Of a stretch of DNA of 64,000 nt, positions 31,933-41,214 are shown one piece after another. This DNA comes from Methylococcales bacterium (GTDB lineage Bacteria; Pseudomonadota; Gammaproteobacteria; Methylococcales; Methylomonadaceae), in NCBI GenBank assembly GCA_030949405.1, contig JAUZSN010000002.1, positions 992,001-1,056,000 of the forward strand. The letters are read 5' to 3'. Every line of letters starts with the position of its first letter. Position 1 is the stretch's first letter. The position numbers and the translations under genes are program-made. Under the pieces are notes generated by a model that was not told the DNA's origin, searched no databases, and saw only the letters and a list, made by a program, of their open reading frames with translations.

Positions 31933-33321
31933 TTAACGAGCCCAACGAGATAGCATTTCTTGTAACTGCGTTTTATTTAATAATTGATTATCCACTTTTA
32001 AATAAGCCGTATTTTCTTCAAAGTGTAACCGTGCTTCTGAAATCCCTGTAATTGCGAGGAGTTCATTGCTAAATTCTTCCGCTTGTTGATGATTGATTTC
32101 TTCCAAGGAAATTAATAAATTAGCTAAATAGCGAGGAGGACGCATAAACAAAGCAATGAAAGCCCAGCTTAAGGCTGCTGCTGCGGTAGATAAAAAAACA
32201 GTTTGCGCACCGTATTCGCCATAGAGCCAGCCACCCGTTACCCCACCTAAAAAAGCCCCCATAAACTGGGAACTTGAATACGCCCCCATCGCGGTTCCTT
32301 TTAAATCGGCTGGGGCTGTTTTTGAAATCAACGAAGGTAAGGTCGCCTCTAATAAGTTAAAGCCACAGAAAAAGAGCCATAGTAAGCCAATGAGCAAGGT
32401 TAAGTCATGATAAAAATAACTTAACGCGGTATTAGCAATGACTAGAGTTAGAATAGCCCCTATAAAAACGACTTTCATTTGTCGTTTTTTCTCGGCTAAA
32501 ATAATAAATGGCACAATAACGATCATAGAGGTGACTAAAATAGGCAAATAAACTTGCCAGTGATCTTCTGCTGCAAGGCCGGCGTCTCGAATCAATAAGG
32601 GTAAAACAACGAAGCTTGCGGTTAAAATGAGGTGAAGAATAAAAATGCCATAGTTTAAGCGGAGTAAGTCTGTATTTTTTAGAACATTTTTTATTTGTGT
32701 AGGGACGAGTTGGGCATCACGGTGAACGATGGATTTTTGCGGGTTAGGCACAATAAAAAGGACGACTAAAATAGCGAGTAAGGCTAATACGGCGGTTAAG
32801 TAAAAAATACCTTGTATGCCGATAAAACCTGCAATAATAGGGCCTAGCGTAATGGCGATGCCAAAGGATATGCCGATACTCGCCCCAATAGTTGCCATCG
32901 CTTTGGTACGATGAACTTCCTGTGTTAGATCAGCGACTAAGGCCATAATTGCGGCGGCAATTGCGCCACAGCCTTGTAAGGCACGCCCTAATAAGACCCC
33001 ATAAATGGTTGTCGATACCGCTGCGACTAAACTGCCTGCGGAAAATAAAATCAATCCGATAATAATAATTTTTTTGCGCCCAAAACGATCGGAGAGTAAT
33101 CCAAAGGGAATTTGCAAAAGGGCTTGGCTTAAACCATAAATACTAATGGCTAAACCAATTAAGAGCGGCGTTGCGCCTTCTAATTGTTCAGAAAAAAGAG
33201 ATAATACGGGTAAAATCATAAACAAGCCTAACATTCGTAATGCATAAATGCTGGCTAAGGAAAGGGTCGCACGCCGCTCCAATGAAGTCATTGGGCTGGT
33301 AATATCTTGTAATTCGGCCAA
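31933..33321 (-). CDS. YajR-type major facilitator superfamily transporter
   Basis: 462 aa with 12 predicted membrane segments to about residue 390. The MFS loop 2-3 signature GLLSDRFGRKK is near residue 77. After the last segment comes a 65-residue soluble domain (ITGISEARLHFEENTAYLKVD) with the ferredoxin-like betalphabeta rhythm of the YAM domain known from E. coli YajR. The substrate is unknown; YajR is counted among drug-proton antiporters. Length matches YajR. Confidence 0.85.
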   Translation of the reverse strand: MAELQDITSPMTSLERRATLSLASIYALRMLGLFMILPVLSLFSEQLEGATPLLIGLAISIYGLSQALLQIPFGLLSDRFGRKKIIIIGLILFSAGSLVAAVSTTIYGVLLGRALQGCGAIAAAIMALVADLTQEVHRTKAMATIGASIGISFGIAITLGPIIAGFIGIQGIFYLTAVLALLAILVVLFIVPNPQKSIVHRDAQLVPTQIKNVLKNTDLLRLNYGIFILHLILTASFVVLPLLIRDAGLAAEDHWQVYLPILVTSMIVIVPFIILAEKKRQMKVVFIGAILTLVIANTALSYFYHDLTLLIGLLWLFFCGFNLLEATLPSLISKTAPADLKGTAMGAYSSSQFMGAFLGGVTGGWLYGEYGAQTVFLSTAAAALSWAFIALFMRPPRYLANLLISLEEINHQQAEEFSNELLAITGISEARLHFEENTAYLKVDNQLLNKTQLQEMLSRWAR

Positions 33322-33548
33322 GTAAAATACTCCTAAAATAACAGGTCTAAAGGGGCTATAATATCATAGTGATTATTCACTAAAGTCCAGACCCTTAAAA
33401 ACTTAATAAATTCAATTAATAGCGGGAATAGCAGGAGGAGAAGAAAAGCATGGAAGAATGTACGGTTCAATAAAATTTCTTTAATCTAGGGTGTGTTTTA
33501 ACGTTATGTTTTTATAATATTGAAGCCAGTATCAACTTTTTTAGAAAG

Positions 33549-34262
33549 CTAAGTTGCGCCATAATAATCCAATAAGAGAACGGGAAAAGCACTTAACACG
33601 GCGACTTTATTATCAGGGTTAATATATTTTTCTAATTGAGCCTCAAAAATTTCCGATTGCTCAAAAGTCTGATTAGGAAAAGTATAATGACCTGTTGTTA
33701 TAAAATTTAACTTACGACAATGTTCCTGAATAATGACTGCCCAGTGCTGATGATCCCATTGCCAAAAATTTTTATAACATTCATTACATTCGTGGCTAAC
33801 TCTTTCTTTATATGAAGTCTTTTGTTTTGCTTCTGCCGTTGTTTCGTGAAAAGGAATATCGGATTTAAGATGTTTAATGGCTTCAATCATTGGATAACTA
33901 ATATAGAGCTTACCGTTTTCAGTTTCATTATTAAAATACTCAAGCATCTCTGTAAGTTTTTCATCAGATGCATTTGAAGCATGACCATCGTAATCAAAAA
34001 TTAAATAAATTTCAGCAATATTTTTTCTAACAATTCCATCAAGAACCCCCGTATTATTAGGTCTTAATTCTTCAATTAAATCAAACTTAAGCTCAAGCTC
34101 ATCATATTTTTGTAAGTCTTTATAAAGTTTGTAGATGACTGTGTTAAAGGTCGCGCAAATAATGGAATGATCATTCTCACTTAAAAAATATTTTCGTAAA
34201 GAGTTATAAATATGAGCTTCCGTTTTTACTCCTTCAAAAACGAATAAAATAATTTTAGACAT
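33549..34262 (-). CDS. TOPRIM-like (RloB/AbiL-type) effector of a broken ATPase pair
   Basis: 237 aa. I chose the ATG at 34260-34262 (MSKIILFVFEGVKTE), which overlaps the 3' end of the upstream ATPase gene by 8 nt. The glutamate in FVFEGVKTE, the acidic pair in IYLIFDYDGH near residue 110 and SYPMIEAIKHL match the layout of TOPRIM-like proteins encoded next to AAA_15/21 ATPases, as in RloB and AbiL-type phage defence. Residues near 170-185 have a His/Cys-rich stretch (HECNECYKNF). The gene itself is intact, but its partner is disrupted, so the pair is probably silent. Family placement is inference from motif layout. Confidence 0.65.
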   Translation of the reverse strand: MSKIILFVFEGVKTEAHIYNSLRKYFLSENDHSIICATFNTVIYKLYKDLQKYDELELKFDLIEELRPNNTGVLDGIVRKNIAEIYLIFDYDGHASNASDEKLTEMLEYFNNETENGKLYISYPMIEAIKHLKSDIPFHETTAEAKQKTSYKERVSHECNECYKNFWQWDHQHWAVIIQEHCRKLNFITTGHYTFPNQTFEQSEIFEAQLEKYINPDNKVAVLSAFPVLLLDYYGAT

Positions 34263-34701
34263 GAAAACCATCCGCACGATAAATTTTTTCAATATTATGT
34301 GCAAAGCGTAATTCTTTTTCAGTACATTGACTTAGTGGTTTTATTTTTTCTGGATTCATTAAAAAATAACAATCGGGTCTAAGCAAATCATTAGTCATAA
34401 TGCTTGTATTATGTGTTGTTAAAATAACTTGAGCATCAATCTTTTTTAACTCTTTTACAACCAATTCAGATAATTCATGATGGTAAAAAGCTCAAATTCA
34501 TCAATAAAAACAAAAGAGACTTTGTTATTTTCTTTTAATCGTTGCAACCAGAAATAAAATAATTCAAGTGAATGAGTTCCTGTAGAAGAAACTTCATTAA
34601 AAGAAATATTTTTTTCATTATAAATGAAATCTAAACTAGGCCGTCCATTTCTATTAACGATTTTCAATTCACATTCAATTCCAGCTTGATTAAGAAAATC
34701 T

Positions 34702-34814
34702 GGCTACCAACTTAAGACGGGACATCCAGTAAAATCAACTACTGCACGATTGTTGATTTTCCTCACTTTGTAAATATTGGGGATTTAAAACTGTCCCGCC
34801 TTAAGTTGGTAGCC
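34702..34814. mobile_element. MITE of the GGCTACCAAC family (113 bp), copy A
   Basis: Ends GGCTACCAACTTAAGACGGG and CGCCTTAAGTTGGTAGCC; flanked by perfect 8-bp repeats GAAAATCT (34694-34701 and 34815-34822). The sequence is identical to the copy at 34969-35081, so both moved recently. It interrupts the ATPase gene between FQDF and LNQAG. Confidence 0.92.
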
Positions 34815-34968
34815 GAAAATCTTGAAAATCTTGAACATTATCATTCTCAATAATATCAGCTAAAACATCCCAAGAACCATTTTCAAAACCTAAATAATAA
34901 GTTTCATTTAAAGATTTAAAAAATAACATTTTATTAATAAAATCTATAAATTTTTCAAATGTATTATT

Positions 34969-35081
34969 GGCTACCAACTTAAGACGGGACATCCAGTAAA
35001 ATCAACTACTGCACGATTGTTGATTTTCCTCACTTTGTAAATATTGGGGATTTAAAACTGTCCCGCCTTAAGTTGGTAGCC
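34969..35081. mobile_element. MITE of the GGCTACCAAC family (113 bp), copy B
   Basis: Identical to copy A and in the same orientation, only 154 bp away. Flanked by perfect 8-bp repeats GTATTATT (34961-34968 and 35082-35089). It interrupts the ATPase gene within TINNTFEKF. Confidence 0.92.
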
Positions 35082-35507
35082 GTATTATTAATTGTATTTG
35101 GAGTACGAACTGTATTATTTTTAACATAATTAATTATAGGTATTTTAGAATTCCCCATTTCAGTATTTAAATTTTCAGCTCCTTTAATATTAATATATGC
35201 CTTGCTACTTTTTCTACGATCTAGTGAAATTACGCATTCATCATTAATTTTTAAAGACTCATAAGCTAAGAGCTGAAGGTCAAATTTTCCATAGGAATAT
35301 TCGACAATATGACCTTCAAAATTAAAAAGATACTTAAATTCAGATAAATCATTTTTATTATCAGCATTCAAATAGTTTTCATAGAAATTTCTTTCAAAAT
35401 TTTTATCTGTTAAATGCGAAACAATATCAAAAATAGCTAATCCTAAATTAGATTTTCCAGAGCCATTGGCTCCATAAATTAAAGCCTTATTAACCGCATT
35501 ATTTTTT

Positions 35508-37211
35508 GGCTACCAACTTAAGACGGGACAAAATAAAGAACTAACTGCGATATTCTTGTATCATAGGTTAATGACTAAAAAAACAGAACAACACAGAAAA
35601 TACGCGCAGCTAGTCACGCAATTATCGCTGAAATTACAACAACAGGCAAGCAAACTGTTCGTAACTTAGCTTCAATTGTTGGTCGCTCAAAAAGCAGTGT
35701 GCATCGTCATCGTCAAGCGCAAACAAAGCGAAATCGACATCCTGAATCATCATTATGGGAAACCGAGGCAGGTAGTTCTTGGCAAAGATTAATGGTGTTT
35801 TCCGCCTTGTATGTCTTTGGATTAAAGGCAGGCGTAGGTGCAGAGACTTTATCGCTGTTTTTTAAAATGATACGGATTGACACCCATGTGGGCGTATCAC
35901 CCGACGCACTGCGGACTCAAATCAATAAAATGGAAGTCTTATTGCCTGCAGTTTCAGCAAGAATGCGAAAAAGTGTGAAAAAACAAACACGTAAAGTTGT
36001 TGCTGGGCTGGATGAGACTTTTTTCGGCAACTTTATGATTTTAGTTTTAATGGACTTACGTTCTGGCTATCTTTTGTTGGAAGATATTAGCGATGATAGG
36101 TGCTACGATACTTGGTATAAAAAGGTTTCGCCACGATTAGAATCATTAGGCATTGAGGTTAATCATGCGATTAGTGATCGCGCTAAGGCGTTGATAAAAA
36201 TGGCAGTGACGGGGTTTAAGTGCGAATCGGGGGCAGATATTTTTCATGCTCAACAAGATATGAGTCGCTGGTTAGGCGCGAAAATCGGCAGGCGTGCAGC
36301 AAGGGCTGAAAAACAGCGGCAAGCAGCGCAAACCGCAGAGTCTACTGTTTCTAAAACGGCAACGATGCAGAAAATTATTGGACTTAAAACAACACGGATA
36401 ACGGCTGAAAAAGAGCTTGAAGAAGCCAAAAAAATACAAACAGATTATCACGAAAACTTACAAGGGATTGCGGATGAAGTTCATCCTTTTTCACTCAATG
36501 ATAGTCGTAGAAACGATGCGGAACAGGTTGAGAAGTTGCTAGAGTTAAGAGCGCGAGCCTTTGAAAAAATAGCGGAAAAACAAGGGATTAACGATCATAA
36601 AGGCGTGATGAAAAAGTTTCGTAATCAAATAAAACCGTTAGCGGTATCCATCAGTTTTTGGTGGCTTTGGGTACGCGAAACCTTGCAAAATTTGGGGCTT
36701 GATGCGGATACCGAATATTGGTTGACCACAACATTATTACCCGTTGTTTATTGGCATCAGAAAATGGAACAAACTAAAAGCCGCAGGTCAAAGGAAAACT
36801 ATCGAAAAGCTTGGGAAACCGCGTCTGATAAGCTCAAATCAGACCCATTTAGTGCAAAGTTATCAATCAGTGAAATGCAGCGATGGCTAACATTGGCGGA
36901 GCATATGGCAAGGCAGTTTCAACGCAGTTCATCTGCGGTGGAAGGGCGAAATGGCTGTTTATCGCAAATGTATCGCAATGGGCGAGGTTTGAATAAAAAG
37001 CGATTAAACGCGTTGACGGTCATTCATAACTACGGAATCAAACGTGAGGATGGCACAACCGCCGCCATGCGTTTATTTGATACCGAGTTTCCAGACTTGT
37101 TTTCATGGCTACTGAATGAAATGGGCGAGTTACCGCTTCCTAGAAATAGTCGAAAGCGTGTGTTTTCTAACCCTTTGAAATTGCTGGATGTCCCGTCTTA
37201 AATTGGTAGCC
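35508..37211 (+). mobile_element. Insertion sequence of the GGCTACCAAC family, copy 1 (1704 bp)
   Basis: Inverted ends of about 23 bp (left GGCTACCAACTTAAGACGGG; right end reads GGCTACCAATTTAAGACGGG on the other strand) and 8-bp target repeats TATTTTTT (35500-35507 and 37212-37219). It carries one transposase. The family is not one I can name; 8-bp duplications occur in ISL3 and IS66, but the transposase resembles neither. Copy 2 lies inverted at 41215-42917. Confidence 0.92.
35571..37201 (+). CDS. DDE transposase of IS copy 1 (DUF6399-like), needs frameshift near start
   Basis: The main open frame is 35699-37201 (500 aa), but coding sense extends upstream in that frame with a helix-turn-helix (GKQTVRNLASIVGRSKSSVHRH). 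The only ATG, at 35571, is in the other frame, and a run of seven A (35577-35583) lies at codons 3-5; one added A there would give a 543-aa protein. Catalytic candidates: Asp in VAGLDETFFGNF, Asp in HAISDRAKAL and Glu in SSAVEGRNGCLSQ. A lysine-rich coiled-coil insert lies between the last two. I recall DUF6399 for this C-terminal part; that name should be checked. Confidence 0.8.
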
Positions 37212-37476
37212 TATTTTTTATACAGTCAGAATTAAACTGGTAATCATTAGTTCCTGTAAAATCAAAAACAAACTTGTCTTTGAAGCTTTTGAAGTTAGAG
37301 ACTTCGAATCTTATAAGCATACTGTTTTAAATGATAATCTATAATAAATACAATTCATTGTAGCAAAATATAAATTTCCCGTAAGAAAATTACATCAACT
37401 GTACACTCTTAATTTCATCATAAACTCAAAACAGTCAATTCTAAGGCTCTAATTTTGCAATCCTAGTAAGTTAAAA

Positions 37477-40230
37477 TTAATTAATCCGCGTTGCTAACGT
37501 TCCACCACCCACAGCTTTCACCGCACAAAATTTAAATTCAGGAATTTTCGCCGAAGGATCTAACGCTTCATTGGTAATTAAATTCGCACTGGCTTCGTTA
37601 TAACAAAATGCCATAAACATTGAGCCTTTTTGAATCCCTATATCTGCCCGTGCAAAAGCGGTAATTTTTCCACGGCGTGATTCAATCGTCATCAATTCAC
37701 CCGCTTCAATATTTAATTCGGCTAAATTTTCAGGATGTAAGGTCACCACGGGATCAGGCTCAATCGCATCTAAGGTCGCTGAGTGACGCGTCATGCTACC
37801 TGTATGCCAATGTTCTAATTGTCGCCCTGTAATGAAAATCAGCGGATAGTCTTCATCAGGCATTTCATCGGCATGAATATAGTCGGCTGGAACAAATTTA
37901 CCCCGTCCTGTTACGGTTGGAAAATCATTAATAAAAATAATCGGCTCACCCGCATCGCCTTCATTAGTCAGCGGATAGGTTAAAGAATCCTCAGTTTCCA
38001 AGCGATCCCATGTCATCCCCGCAATACTATTCATCGCAAGGCGCATTTCATTAAATACATCCTCAGCCCCTGAATACGTCCAACCACAGCCTAAACGATT
38101 GGCAATTTCTTGCAAAATCCATAAATCCTGTTTCGCCTCTCCGGGTGGCTTAACCGCTTGTCGCCCCATTTGTACCCGTCTATCGGTATTTGAGAACGTG
38201 CCTGTTTTTTCATAAAATGCCGAGGCAGGTAAAATTACATCAGCAAAACCTGCTGTTTCAGTTAAGAAAATATCTTGCACCACTAAATGCTCTAAAGCAG
38301 CAAAGGCTTCACGCGCATGATTTTGATTAGGATCTGACATCGCAGGGTTTTCACCTTGTACATACATTCCAAATACATTTTTCTCTAAAATCGCATGAAT
38401 CATTTCAACCGTGGTCAAACCTGGTTCAGGATCTAATTTAACGCCCCATAATTTTTCAAAATTCGCTTGTATGGTTGCATCGGTCACAGGTTGATAATCA
38501 GGATAAACCATTGGAATCAAACCGACATCCGAAGCCCCTTGAACATTATTTTGTCCGCGTAAGGGATGTAAACCTGTACCAGGTCGGCCTATTTGTCCTG
38601 TCATTAAGGCCAAGGCAATTAAACAGCGCGCATTATCGGTTCCATGAATATGTTGTGAAACCCCCATGCCCCATAAAATCATCGACGCTTTTGAGGTGGC
38701 ATATAAACGTGCCACTTCGCGTAAAGTTTGCGGATCAATACCACAAATCGGCGCGACATGTTCAGGGGTATATTTTTGCAAATGAATCCGCATGGCTTCA
38801 AAATCTTCACTGCGGTTTTTAATGAAGTTTTTATCTTCTAAACCTTCCTCCAAAATAACGTGCATAATCCCATTTAATAACGCGACATCGGTATCGGGGC
38901 GAAATTGCAATATATGGCTGGCATATTTAGCAATATCAGTCCGATTAGGATCAATAAGGATAATTTTTGTGCCTTTTGCCGCCGCATTTTTCATGAAAGT
39001 GGCGGCGACAGGATGATTAACGGTTGGATTTGAACCAATGATAATAATCACTTCCGAATGCGCGACATCTTCAACAGGATTTGAAACCGCACCTGAACCT
39101 AAACATTCTAATAAGGCAACGACCGAAGAGGCGTGGCAAAGACGAGTACAGTGATCGACATTGTTTGAGCCAAAGCCAGTACGGATCAATTTTTGGAATA
39201 AATAGGCTTCTTCATTACTGCCTTTCGCAGAGCCTAAGCCCGCTAACGCTTTTTTACCTTTTTCATCACGGATTTTTTTAAACCCATTGGCAGCAACGTC
39301 TAAGGCTTCATCCCAAGTTGCTTCTCTAAAAACAGAATCCAAATCATTAGGATCAAGTAAAGTCGTTGTTTTAGCGACCCCATCACGACGAATTAAAGGT
39401 TTAGTTAATCGTAATGGATTATGAATATAATTGAAACCATAACGGCCTTTAACACAGAGGCGATAATGGTTGGTAAAGCCATCGCGGCCTTCGGTATAGA
39501 GAATTTTATTCTCTTTAATATGATATTTAATTAAACAACCCACGCCACAATAAGGGCAGGTGGAATTTACCGTTTTATCAGCGATTTCTAAGCCTTGATT
39601 ATTCGCAGGCATCAATGCCCCTGTGGGACACGCTTGTACACATTCACCACAAGCAACACAGCTACTCGCCGCCATTGGGTCGGCAATATCAAATACAATT
39701 TCAGCATGTGCGCCACGATGTGCAAAACCAATCACATCATTCATTTGTTCTTCACGACAAGCACGCAAACAGCGGGTACATTGAATACACGCATCCATAT
39801 TCACGGCAATGGCAGGATGCGATAAATCAGCTTCAGGTTGTGATCGGGAAGGAAAACGAGGCTCACCTACCTTTAATTTAGTCACCCACTTATCTAATTC
39901 TGAATCGCGTTTATAGGGTGATTCTGCTTGCTTAGGCATGTCAGATTTTAAGAGTTCTAACACCATTTTTTGAGATTTTAACGCGCGTTCACTTTCCGTT
40001 TGAACATCCATGCCTTCGGTTGCTTTTCGACAACAAGAGGGGGATAAAACTCGTTCGCCTTTAACCTCAACGACACAAGCCCGACAATTACCATCCGCGC
40101 GTAATTTATCAGAATAACAAAGGTGAGGAATTTCTTTACCATGACGTTGAGCAACGTTTAATAAAGTTTCGCCATCCAAAGCGGAGACAGCTTCACCATC
40201 TAGGGTAAAATTAACAGTTTTTTCAGTCAT
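37477..40230 (-). CDS. fdsA: Formate dehydrogenase alpha subunit (NAD-linked, molybdenum), FdsA
   Basis: 917 aa. The N-terminus has a NuoG-like 2Fe-2S domain (CRACVVEV near residue 50), then two 4Fe-4S motifs (CIQCTRCLRACRE, CVACGECVQACPTG near 150-210), a further CPYCGVGC cluster near 225 and the bis-MGD catalytic domain. The active-site ligand is Cys365 followed by His366 (CTRLCH), as in cysteine-type FdsA/FdhF. It oxidises formate and passes electrons to the FdsBG diaphorase module. Its partner genes fdsG-fdsB lie upstream but are separated by a restriction-modification cassette, an IS and a toxin-antitoxin pair. No fdsC or fdsD follows; the broken ATPase does. Confidence 0.95.
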   Translation of the reverse strand: MTEKTVNFTLDGEAVSALDGETLLNVAQRHGKEIPHLCYSDKLRADGNCRACVVEVKGERVLSPSCCRKATEGMDVQTESERALKSQKMVLELLKSDMPKQAESPYKRDSELDKWVTKLKVGEPRFPSRSQPEADLSHPAIAVNMDACIQCTRCLRACREEQMNDVIGFAHRGAHAEIVFDIADPMAASSCVACGECVQACPTGALMPANNQGLEIADKTVNSTCPYCGVGCLIKYHIKENKILYTEGRDGFTNHYRLCVKGRYGFNYIHNPLRLTKPLIRRDGVAKTTTLLDPNDLDSVFREATWDEALDVAANGFKKIRDEKGKKALAGLGSAKGSNEEAYLFQKLIRTGFGSNNVDHCTRLCHASSVVALLECLGSGAVSNPVEDVAHSEVIIIIGSNPTVNHPVAATFMKNAAAKGTKIILIDPNRTDIAKYASHILQFRPDTDVALLNGIMHVILEEGLEDKNFIKNRSEDFEAMRIHLQKYTPEHVAPICGIDPQTLREVARLYATSKASMILWGMGVSQHIHGTDNARCLIALALMTGQIGRPGTGLHPLRGQNNVQGASDVGLIPMVYPDYQPVTDATIQANFEKLWGVKLDPEPGLTTVEMIHAILEKNVFGMYVQGENPAMSDPNQNHAREAFAALEHLVVQDIFLTETAGFADVILPASAFYEKTGTFSNTDRRVQMGRQAVKPPGEAKQDLWILQEIANRLGCGWTYSGAEDVFNEMRLAMNSIAGMTWDRLETEDSLTYPLTNEGDAGEPIIFINDFPTVTGRGKFVPADYIHADEMPDEDYPLIFITGRQLEHWHTGSMTRHSATLDAIEPDPVVTLHPENLAELNIEAGELMTIESRRGKITAFARADIGIQKGSMFMAFCYNEASANLITNEALDPSAKIPEFKFCAVKAVGGGTLATRIN

Positions 40231-40245
40231 AGTGTTTACTTACGT

Positions 40246-40617
40246 TTAATGATATAAATCAATAGTTGGCATAAAACTAAAATCTTTCAGATTATAAGTG
40301 TAAATAGGTATTTTACAGATAATAGCTGTTGCACCTATAATTGCATCAGGAATTTGTAATCCATGACTTAGATTAAAGTTGGTTATTAGCTCAATTGCTT
40401 TTTCAGAAATAAGTTGATCTACTTGAATGACATCATAGAAAGCTAATTTCTTTTTCATTTGTAATAATTCCTGCTTATTATTCATCCCCTGATATAATTC
40501 CATTAGTGTAATAGAAGAGAGAACAATATTTTCTAAGCCGATATTATTTAAACTTTTTATGGTTGCTTCATGTTCATTAAAAGCATGAATAAAAATATTG
40601 GTATCACATAAAATCAT
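40246..40617 (-). CDS. PIN-domain ribonuclease toxin (VapC-like)
   Basis: 123 aa PIN domain with the expected acidic residues: Asp5 (CDTN), Glu40 (LMELYQG), Asp91 (IPDAIIGATA) and an Asn/Asp near 108-111 (YNLKDF). PIN toxins cleave tRNA or rRNA. It lies 10 nt after its presumed antitoxin gene and 15 nt before fdsA on the same strand, so fdsA may be transcribed through it. Confidence 0.9.
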   Translation of the reverse strand: MILCDTNIFIHAFNEHEATIKSLNNIGLENIVLSSITLMELYQGMNNKQELLQMKKKLAFYDVIQVDQLISEKAIELITNFNLSHGLQIPDAIIGATAIICKIPIYTYNLKDFSFMPTIDLYH

Positions 40618-40627
40618 CGGATAAACC

Positions 40628-40966
40628 CTAATTACGTTGCCATGCTTTTTTCCTAATATCCATTAGGTCTCTAGGTTTTCCTTTCCAAATTCCGAATAAA
40701 GAACTAGGATTAATATTTTTATCACCATAAGTTATTTTAGGTTTGTAGTTTGCTGTTAATTTAACTAATTGAGAGCTATATTCTTGATTTTCGTCTAACT
40801 TTGGTTGCTTAATTTTAAGCTCAAAAGGTATTCCGCCATAATTAATAACTGCTTTTGCAAATAATTTAATCGCTTGCGAAGAACTTAATCCAACTTCTTC
40901 ACAAATATCAGTAAATTCAGTTTTCATCTCATGGTCAATTTGTGTACTGATTGTATCTATTTTCAT
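40628..40966 (-). CDS. RelB/DinJ-family antitoxin
   Basis: 112 aa. Residues 1-50 form a ribbon-helix-helix of DinJ/RelB type (IDHEMKTEFTDICEEVGLSS...FAKAVINYGGIPFEL), a DNA-binding and autoregulatory domain. The C-terminal part (FGIWKGKPRDLMDIRKKAW) would wrap the toxin. The partner is a PIN toxin, not RelE, a less usual pairing. Confidence 0.85.
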   Translation of the reverse strand: MKIDTISTQIDHEMKTEFTDICEEVGLSSSQAIKLFAKAVINYGGIPFELKIKQPKLDENQEYSSQLVKLTANYKPKITYGDKNINPSSLFGIWKGKPRDLMDIRKKAWQRN

Positions 40967-41006
40967 AACTTTCCTTTTTAGATTTAATTATAAAAATACA
41001 GGCGTT

Positions 41007-41147
41007 TCAAAAATTAAGGAGAACAGGTTGAACAATATAAGTCTTAATCGTCCCCTCTTTTTTAGCTGCAATATAAGCGGCTTTAATTTTTTTCATTTCT
41101 GAAATTTTTATTGTTTTAATTTTAGAATAGTTATTTTTCGAGTTCAT
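41007..41147 (-). CDS. Possible 46-aa basic protein, unknown
   Basis: A short frame starting MNSKNNYSKIKTIKISEMKK, with GAGAGC about 7 nt before the ATG, lying just after the native 3' end of the restriction enzyme gene. It is lysine-rich with a helical middle. It may be a small gene of the cassette or the remnant of something longer; I recognise nothing. Confidence 0.3.
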   Translation of the reverse strand: MNSKNNYSKIKTIKISEMKKIKAAYIAAKKEGTIKTYIVQPVLLNF

Positions 41148-41161
41148 TAACAGCTCTCATT

Positions 41162-41206
41162 TTAACCTATTTGCCAATAATTATTTTTTAAAGAATCATA
41201 GCCACG
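41162..41206 (-). pseudogene. Severed 3' end of the restriction endonuclease gene
   Basis: Immediately left of IS copy 2, the minus strand reads on in the frame of the interrupted endonuclease: RGYDSLKNNYWQIG then stop (41162-41164). With the IS and one 8-bp ATTTTTTT removed, it joins after LFKKN to give a native protein of about 358 aa. Confidence 0.8.
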
Positions 41207-41214
41207 ATTTTTTT

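Larger units (their letters stand above)
34255..37320 (-). pseudogene. AAA ATPase (COG1106-like) broken by one IS, two MITEs and a frameshift
   Basis: The gene starts at 37318-37320 with MLIRFEVSNFKSFKDKF, a typical AAA_15/21 N-terminus, and is cut after 37212 by IS copy 1. It resumes at 35507 with NKALIYGANGSGKSN (Walker A), is cut again by MITEs at 34969-35081 and 34702-34814, and ends at 34255 with ILTTHNTSIM and a HNIEKIYRADGFHV tail. Removing the three insertions and one copy of each 8-bp duplication gives one open frame of about 420 codons, broken only by a 1-nt loss near 34485 just after the Walker B FIDEFE. Such ATPases partner with TOPRIM-like nucleases in phage defence. Confidence 0.85.
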
